The position numbers and the translations under genes are program-made. DNA of 64,000 nucleotides from Novosphingobium sp. FKTRR1 (GTDB lineage Bacteria; Pseudomonadota; Alphaproteobacteria; Sphingomonadales; Sphingomonadaceae), in the NCBI RefSeq assembly GCF_020404405.1, contig NZ_JAIZDA010000002.1, forward strand, positions 310,001-374,000, read 5' to 3'. Below, in pieces: positions 60,204 through 64,000 of the stretch. Under the pieces are notes generated by a model. That model ran no database searches, was not told the origin of the DNA, and worked only from the letters and a program-made list of their open reading frames with translations. How positions within the stretch are numbered: position 1 is the stretch's first letter; every line of letters starts with the position of its first letter.

Positions 60204-60949
60204 GCGGATTTGCCTTCCTTGCCGGATGTCCGGGACATGGGTCTGCTCGATCGTGTGGCCTGCATGGCAGCGACTGGCCGAACAGCTACAGGCCGACTGC
60301 TGATCGGCCCTCCCAAAAATTGACCTGCGATGATTCCGGCGTCGCGATCGGTGATCGACTGTTCCACGTGGAACAGGTGCCGCCACGTCTCCGGAAGCTC
60401 TGACAGTTCATGCCGGGCCTTGGCCCCCTTCGGCAACAACCAAATCGTCTCAGGTGTGGAAAAGCGCGCCGCGATGGTGACGAGCTTCTCGAGTGGAGCA
60501 AACGCGCGCGCCGAAATAACCGCGTGGGTTTGTAGCGGCAAATCCTCCACTCTTCCTTGTACGATCGAGACATTCGTCAGGCCGAGATCTTCGACCACAC
60601 GCGACAGCCACTCCGTGCGCAACCGTCGCGAATCGACAAGTGTGACCGCGCGTTCTGGCTGCAGCGCTGCAATGACCAAGCCCGGGAACCCGGCCCCGGT
60701 ACCCAGATCAAGCCAGGAACCCTCGCGCAGTGTTCCACGTGAAACAAGCAGCAGTTGCGCGCTATCGACGATGTGGCGTTGCCAGACCACCGCGAGGCTG
60801 GCTTGAGCAACCAGATTTTGGACTTGGTTCTCAGCAACCAACAGTTCAACGATGCGTGAAAGCCGGGCCATCGCGCCATCGTCGATCCCGAGAACCTCTC
60901 GCAACCAGGCTTGTGCCGCGGCCTCGGTGTCGATCAAGGTCACGCTCAT
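60200..60949 (-). CDS. rsmG: 16S rRNA (guanine527-N7)-methyltransferase
   Basis: A 249-aa enzyme that methylates G527 of 16S rRNA. Conserved: [10 protein letters not shown], the SAM motif [33 protein letters not shown], and [14 protein letters not shown]. The C-terminal tail of about 35 residues ([14 protein letters not shown] onward) is basic and extends beyond the usual end, overlapping the parA leader. The gene contains two candidate parS sites (60360-60375, 60731-60746). It overlaps mnmG by 4 bp. Confidence 0.94.
   Translation of the reverse strand: MSVTLIDTEAAAQAWLREVLGIDDGAMARLSRIVELLVAENQVQNLVAQASLAVVWQRHIVDSAQLLLVSRGTLREGSWLDLGTGAGFPGLVIAALQPERAVTLVDSRRLRTEWLSRVVEDLGLTNVSIVQGRVEDLPLQTHAVISARAFAPLEKLVTIAARFSTPETIWLLPKGAKARHELSELPETWRHLFHVEQSITDRDAGIIAGQFLGGPISSRPVAVRPVAAMQATRSSRPMSRTSGKEGKSA
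60360..60375. other. parS candidate 1
   Basis: TGTTCCACGTGGAACA is a perfect 16-bp palindrome matching the parS consensus (TGTTYCACGTGRAACA). It lies inside rsmG, 157 bp from the parA start. One further base on each side (C/G) extends the symmetry. ParB binding is predicted. Confidence 0.9.
60731..60746. other. parS candidate 2
   Basis: TGTTCCACGTGAAACA matches the parS consensus with one non-symmetric position. It lies inside rsmG, 356 bp from the first site. ParB binding is predicted. Confidence 0.9.
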
Positions 60950-62793
60950 GCAGCCACTCTCCGCCGAGCATGGACCAACAGGCTCGCCAATGCAGCCGGC
61001 GTAATTCCGCCGAGCCGGGAAGCCGCTGCGAGCGAATCGGGCTTCGCCCGCTCCAACCGTTCGACCATTTCGCGCGACAATCCGGGCACGTCAGCGAAGG
61101 GGAAGTCATCACCCAAAGGTACGCTATCGTTGGCGCGAAGGTGGCGCAGTTCGGCCTCCTGACGGACAAGATAGGGAGCGTAGGCGGCATCCTCCTCGAG
61201 TTCCTCCACCAACAGCGGGTCAAAGGTCTCGCCGTCCAACCACGGCCCAAGGTCCGAGAGCTTCACCTCGGGAAAGCGGAGCCATTCGATCAGCGGCCTC
61301 CGCGCACCATCGGCGCGAACCGACAATCCGCTGCGGTGGAGTTCGGTCGGCGTTGCCTCTACTGCGAGCGCCGATTCTAGACGCACCCGGGCAGCCTGAT
61401 GTTCTTCCCACCAGTGGCGCCGCTCCACGCCCACACAACCGAGCGCGAGTGCCGCTGGCGTCAGCCGGGTCGAGGCGTTGTTCGAGCGCAGCCGCAGCCG
61501 GTACTCAGCGCGCGCGGTCAGCATGCGATAAGGCTCGCTGACCCCGTGGAGCGTCAAGTCGTCGACCATCACCGCCATATAGCTGTTGGCCCGGTCAAGC
61601 GATGGTGCTTCCCGGCCAAGCACCTGCGCAGCGGCATACATCCCCGCCATCAAGCCTTGCGCGGCGGCTTCCTCATACCCGGTTGTCCCGTTGATCTGAC
61701 CTGCACAGTAGAGACCTGGCAGTACCTTCACCTCGAGACTGCGACGCAAAGCGCGCGGGTCGATGTGATCGTATTCGACGGCGTAACCCGGCACGACGAT
61801 TTCGACCTGCTCAAGCCCCTCCATCGACCGCATCATCGCCCACTGCACATCGGTCGGAAGCGAGGTTGAAACCCCGTTGGGATAGACAAGCGAGTCGTCC
61901 AGACCTTCCGGTTCAAGGAATACCTGGTGTCCGTCGCGATCGCCGAAGCGATGGATCTTGTCCTCGATCGACGGGCAATAACGCGGGCCCGCCGCACCGA
62001 TCGCGCCGCTGAACAAGGGTGAACGGTCCAATCCGGCGCGTATCACATCGTGCGTCCGATCATTGGTCCTGGTGATCGCGCAAAACACCTGCGGCAAAGC
62101 GCGGCCTTTGGTCAATGGCGACATCGTCCAAGGCTCGGCGTCGCTGGGCTGTTCAGCCAATCGGGCCCAATCGATGGTGCGACCATCGAGCCGCGGAGGC
62201 GTTCCGGTTTTCAGGCGCGCCATCGGCAAGGCCGCATCCCGCAATTGCGCGGCGAGCCGATGGGCTGAATTCTCGCCGATCCGACCGCCATCGAGCCGCT
62301 CTTCGCCGCGGAAGAGGCGGCCACCAAGGAACGTACCAGTGCACAGCACGACCCCTTGAGCGGCCAGCGCGGTTCCATCAGCAAGGTCGATCCCGGTCAC
62401 CCGGCCATGCTTGATCCGCAACGCCGAAGCTTCACCGGCGACGACGGCGAGGTCGGATTGCCCCGCGATCATGCTTTGTATCGCAGCCTTGAACCGTTTG
62501 CGGTCGGCCTGAACACGCGGTCCCTGCACCGCGCTGCCCTTTGACCGATTGAGCATGCGATAATGAATCGCGCCAGCATCGGCTGCGCGCGCGATCAAGC
62601 CGTCAAAGGCATCCACTTCACGGACAAGGTGCCCCTTACCCAACCCTCCGATCGCTGGATTGCAGCTCATTGCCCCGATGGTGGCCGGGTCGAACGATAC
62701 CAGCGCGACTTGCGCACCCATGCGCGCAGCGACGGCCGCCGCCTCGACGCCGGCATGTCCGCCGCCGACCACAATGATATCGAACTCGTGCAT
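60946..62793 (-). CDS. mnmG: tRNA uridine-5-carboxymethylaminomethyl modification enzyme, FAD subunit
   Basis: A 615-aa FAD enzyme that, with MnmE, makes cmnm5U34 in several tRNAs. It starts [26 protein letters not shown] and has [29 protein letters not shown] and the C-terminal [16 protein letters not shown]. The ATG at 62793 is the start; the frame above it covers the end of mnmE. It is 76 bp downstream of mnmE, the gap containing a parS-bearing palindrome, and overlaps rsmG by 4 bp. Confidence 0.96.
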   Translation of the reverse strand: MHEFDIIVVGGGHAGVEAAAVAARMGAQVALVSFDPATIGAMSCNPAIGGLGKGHLVREVDAFDGLIARAADAGAIHYRMLNRSKGSAVQGPRVQADRKRFKAAIQSMIAGQSDLAVVAGEASALRIKHGRVTGIDLADGTALAAQGVVLCTGTFLGGRLFRGEERLDGGRIGENSAHRLAAQLRDAALPMARLKTGTPPRLDGRTIDWARLAEQPSDAEPWTMSPLTKGRALPQVFCAITRTNDRTHDVIRAGLDRSPLFSGAIGAAGPRYCPSIEDKIHRFGDRDGHQVFLEPEGLDDSLVYPNGVSTSLPTDVQWAMMRSMEGLEQVEIVVPGYAVEYDHIDPRALRRSLEVKVLPGLYCAGQINGTTGYEEAAAQGLMAGMYAAAQVLGREAPSLDRANSYMAVMVDDLTLHGVSEPYRMLTARAEYRLRLRSNNASTRLTPAALALGCVGVERRHWWEEHQAARVRLESALAVEATPTELHRSGLSVRADGARRPLIEWLRFPEVKLSDLGPWLDGETFDPLLVEELEEDAAYAPYLVRQEAELRHLRANDSVPLGDDFPFADVPGLSREMVERLERAKPDSLAAASRLGGITPAALASLLVHARRRVAA

Positions 62794-62842
62794 GTCAGGC
62801 AGGATACCGGATTGCGCGATTCGCGTCAAAGCAAGCCGGACA

Positions 62843-62880
62843 TCGGCAAGTGATGTTTCACGTGGAACATCACTTGCCGA
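62843..62880. other. 38-bp near-perfect palindrome holding parS candidate 3
   Basis: Two 15-bp arms at 62843-62857 and 62866-62880 are exact complements and are continued by a CACGTG centre, with only one mismatched pair (62858/62865) in 38 bp. The 16-bp parS candidate (TGTTTCACGTGGAACA) is at 62854-62869. It overlaps the mnmE stop codon (62870-62872) and may also form an RNA hairpin between mnmE and mnmG. Confidence 0.9.
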
Positions 62881-64000
62881 TACAGAAGCGGCCAAAAAGC
62901 GCGTCGAGCATGTCCTCTGTCCCTGATCGACCGACGAGCGCATCGAGGGCAAACCGCGCAAGCCGCAAGTTCTCGGCGGCCAGCAATGCGTCCGTTTGCG
63001 TAGTCGCCTCTGCAAGCGCCCCCGCAACCTCACCAAGACAACGATGTTGACGGCTGTTCAGCGCAGCCTCGCCCGGCAACGGTAAAGCGGAGCGCGCCAA
63101 GTCAACAAGGTCGCGCCGCAACTCTGCAAGCCCAATCCCCGTCACCGCAGATAGCTGATGCCGAGGCGTCGCCTTGGCAGTCGCCAATGGTCGGTCAGCC
63201 TGGGCTGCTATCTCCCACAACGGGGCACCATTCGGGCCCTCCCCCTCGGGACCGAGCCAAAGCACCAAATCAGCGCGCTCGGCTTCAGCGCGTGCGCGGG
63301 CAATGCCAATCAACTCGACAGAACCGGCACCTTCATCGCGCAACCCAGCCGTATCGATGAACGTGAATGGCACCCCTTCGATGGCTACCCCACGGGTGAT
63401 GACATCACGCGTGGTGCCTGGTTCCGGCGCCGTAATCGCGGCATCCGCTTCCACAAGCGCATTGAACAGCGTCGACTTGCCAGCATTGGGCGGCCCGGCG
63501 AGAACAACCCGGAAGCCCTCTTTCAAAGGCTCAGCGCGAGGTCTGCTCAGCCATTGCGCAAGCTCCTCACCCAAGCTGCGGCAACCGCCAACAAAGCCTG
63601 CAGGCAGCGAAGACGCGTCGTCGCCAACATCGTCCTCGTCGCTGAAATCGAGTGCGGCCTCAAGCATCGCCGAGAGACCGAGCACTGTTGTCCGCCATTG
63701 TTCCACGTGGAACGAGAGCACGCCGCTGGCCATCGCTTGCGCAGTTCGACGCTGCAACTCGGTCTCCGCCGAAAGCAGGTCTGCCAGTCCTTCGGCCTCG
63801 GCCAGATCGATCCGACCGTTGATGAACGAACGACGAGTAAACTCCCCGGGTTGAGCTTGCCGCAAGCCAAGATGATGCAGCACATCTTCTACCGCGCGAA
63901 CCACGGCGCGACCGCCGTGAAGATGCAGCTCGGCGCAGTCCTCACCCGTTGCGGTCCTGGGTCCGGGCAACCACAGCACCAATGTTCGATCAAGTTCCGA
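62870..64000 (-). CDS. mnmE: tRNA modification GTPase MnmE, N-terminus beyond window edge
   Basis: The C-terminal 376 residues of MnmE are present; the 5' end lies past the right edge. Visible are the end of the folate-binding domain ([37 protein letters not shown]), the GTPase domain with Walker [12 protein letters not shown], the DTAGLRDE switch, and the C-terminal FCIGK motif whose Cys is needed for catalysis. With MnmG it modifies U34 of tRNA. The palindrome and parS site at 62843-62880 overlap its stop codon, and a parS-like site lies inside it at 63699-63714. Confidence 0.96.
   Translation of the reverse strand, partial: SELDRTLVLWLPGPRTATGEDCAELHLHGGRAVVRAVEDVLHHLGLRQAQPGEFTRRSFINGRIDLAEAEGLADLLSAETELQRRTAQAMASGVLSFHVEQWRTTVLGLSAMLEAALDFSDEDDVGDDASSLPAGFVGGCRSLGEELAQWLSRPRAEPLKEGFRVVLAGPPNAGKSTLFNALVEADAAITAPEPGTTRDVITRGVAIEGVPFTFIDTAGLRDEGAGSVELIGIARARAEAERADLVLWLGPEGEGPNGAPLWEIAAQADRPLATAKATPRHQLSAVTGIGLAELRRDLVDLARSALPLPGEAALNSRQHRCLGEVAGALAEATTQTDALLAAENLRLARFALDALVGRSGTEDMLDALFGRFCIGK
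63699..63714. other. parS-like site 4, inside mnmE
   Basis: TGTTCCACGTGGAACG differs from the perfect palindrome only at its last base (G for A). It lies in the coding region of mnmE, in codons between the N-terminal and GTPase domains. ParB binding is likely but may be weaker. Confidence 0.75.

Noticed and set aside
1..64000. CRISPR arrays, insertion sequences, prophage or integrase genes
   Set aside because: No regularly spaced repeats, transposase, integrase or phage structural genes were seen; the short repeats found have coding or duplication explanations.

Overview
The window is a gene-dense, GC-rich chromosomal segment from an alphaproteobacterium, most likely Sphingomonadales (Sphingomonadaceae, perhaps Novosphingobium-like; genus is a guess). 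The evidence is the gene set: PopZ (DUF2497), UPF0262, DUF2093, a large sphingomonad-type TonB-dependent receptor, the mnmE-mnmG-rsmG-parA-parB order with parS sites, an A-type Fe-S protein and a SUV3-like helicase. I see no prophage, insertion sequence, CRISPR array or integron. Most genes are chromosomal housekeeping genes; several start at GTG or TTG.

Layout. 1-4.6 kb: SUV3-like helicase (cut by the left edge), rpoZ, dnaB and a UPF0262 gene. 4.6-9.3 kb: a GH25-like protein lacking its catalytic Glu, cdd, dcd, an NAD(P)-binding oxidoreductase, a lipoprotein and a PfkB kinase. 9.4-13.2 kb: purD and xseA, divergent with overlapping start codons, then a DUF2093 protein and a Tat-type M23 peptidase. 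13.2-21.3 kb: the most unusual block. It has a 982-aa TonB-dependent receptor, a TPR-sulfotransferase, a second sulfotransferase-like P-loop protein, a TPR-aspartyl/asparaginyl beta-hydroxylase-like protein, and two tandem paralogous small exported proteins that carry the footprint of their own duplication. 21.4-25.9 kb: an unknown exported protein, then a three-gene operon (FAD oxidoreductase, GtrA flippase-like, polytopic GT-C-like protein). 26-33.7 kb: a double PilZ protein and a three-gene transglutaminase / ATP-grasp-alpha-E / DUF2126-transglutaminase operon, a predicted peptide-ligation system of unknown product. 33.9-37.6 kb: tRNA-Leu(UAA), ihfB, a POT peptide transporter and an NnrU-like protein. 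37.7-44 kb: dxs, a GNAT, a Fur/Zur-type regulator, an exported MsrA with a tiny membrane protein, xth, erpA and a CBS protein. 44-51.6 kb: a same-strand run of degenerate pcm, tolC, popZ, S9 peptidase, thioesterase and (2Fe-2S) protein, then a divergent class I fumarase. 51.8-58.4 kb: a LytS/LytTR two-component pair, a sorbosone-dehydrogenase-type protein, fRMsr, a glycine-zipper protein and an acyl-CoA dehydrogenase. 58.4-64 kb: parB, parA, rsmG, mnmG and mnmE (cut by the right edge) with four candidate parS sites, so this end lies in the origin/centromere region.

How the genes work together. The right end is a chromosome-segregation module; popZ, about 11 kb away, encodes the polar anchor that binds ParB in Caulobacter. 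The receptor block groups an outer-membrane importer with two kinds of modifying enzyme (sulfotransferase and 2-oxoglutarate hydroxylase) and small exported proteins, which suggests a surface or periplasmic modification system. The transglutaminase operon is a second candidate for uncharacterised peptide chemistry. Two methionine sulfoxide reductases (exported MsrA, free-Met fRMsr) point to oxidative repair inside and outside the cytoplasm.
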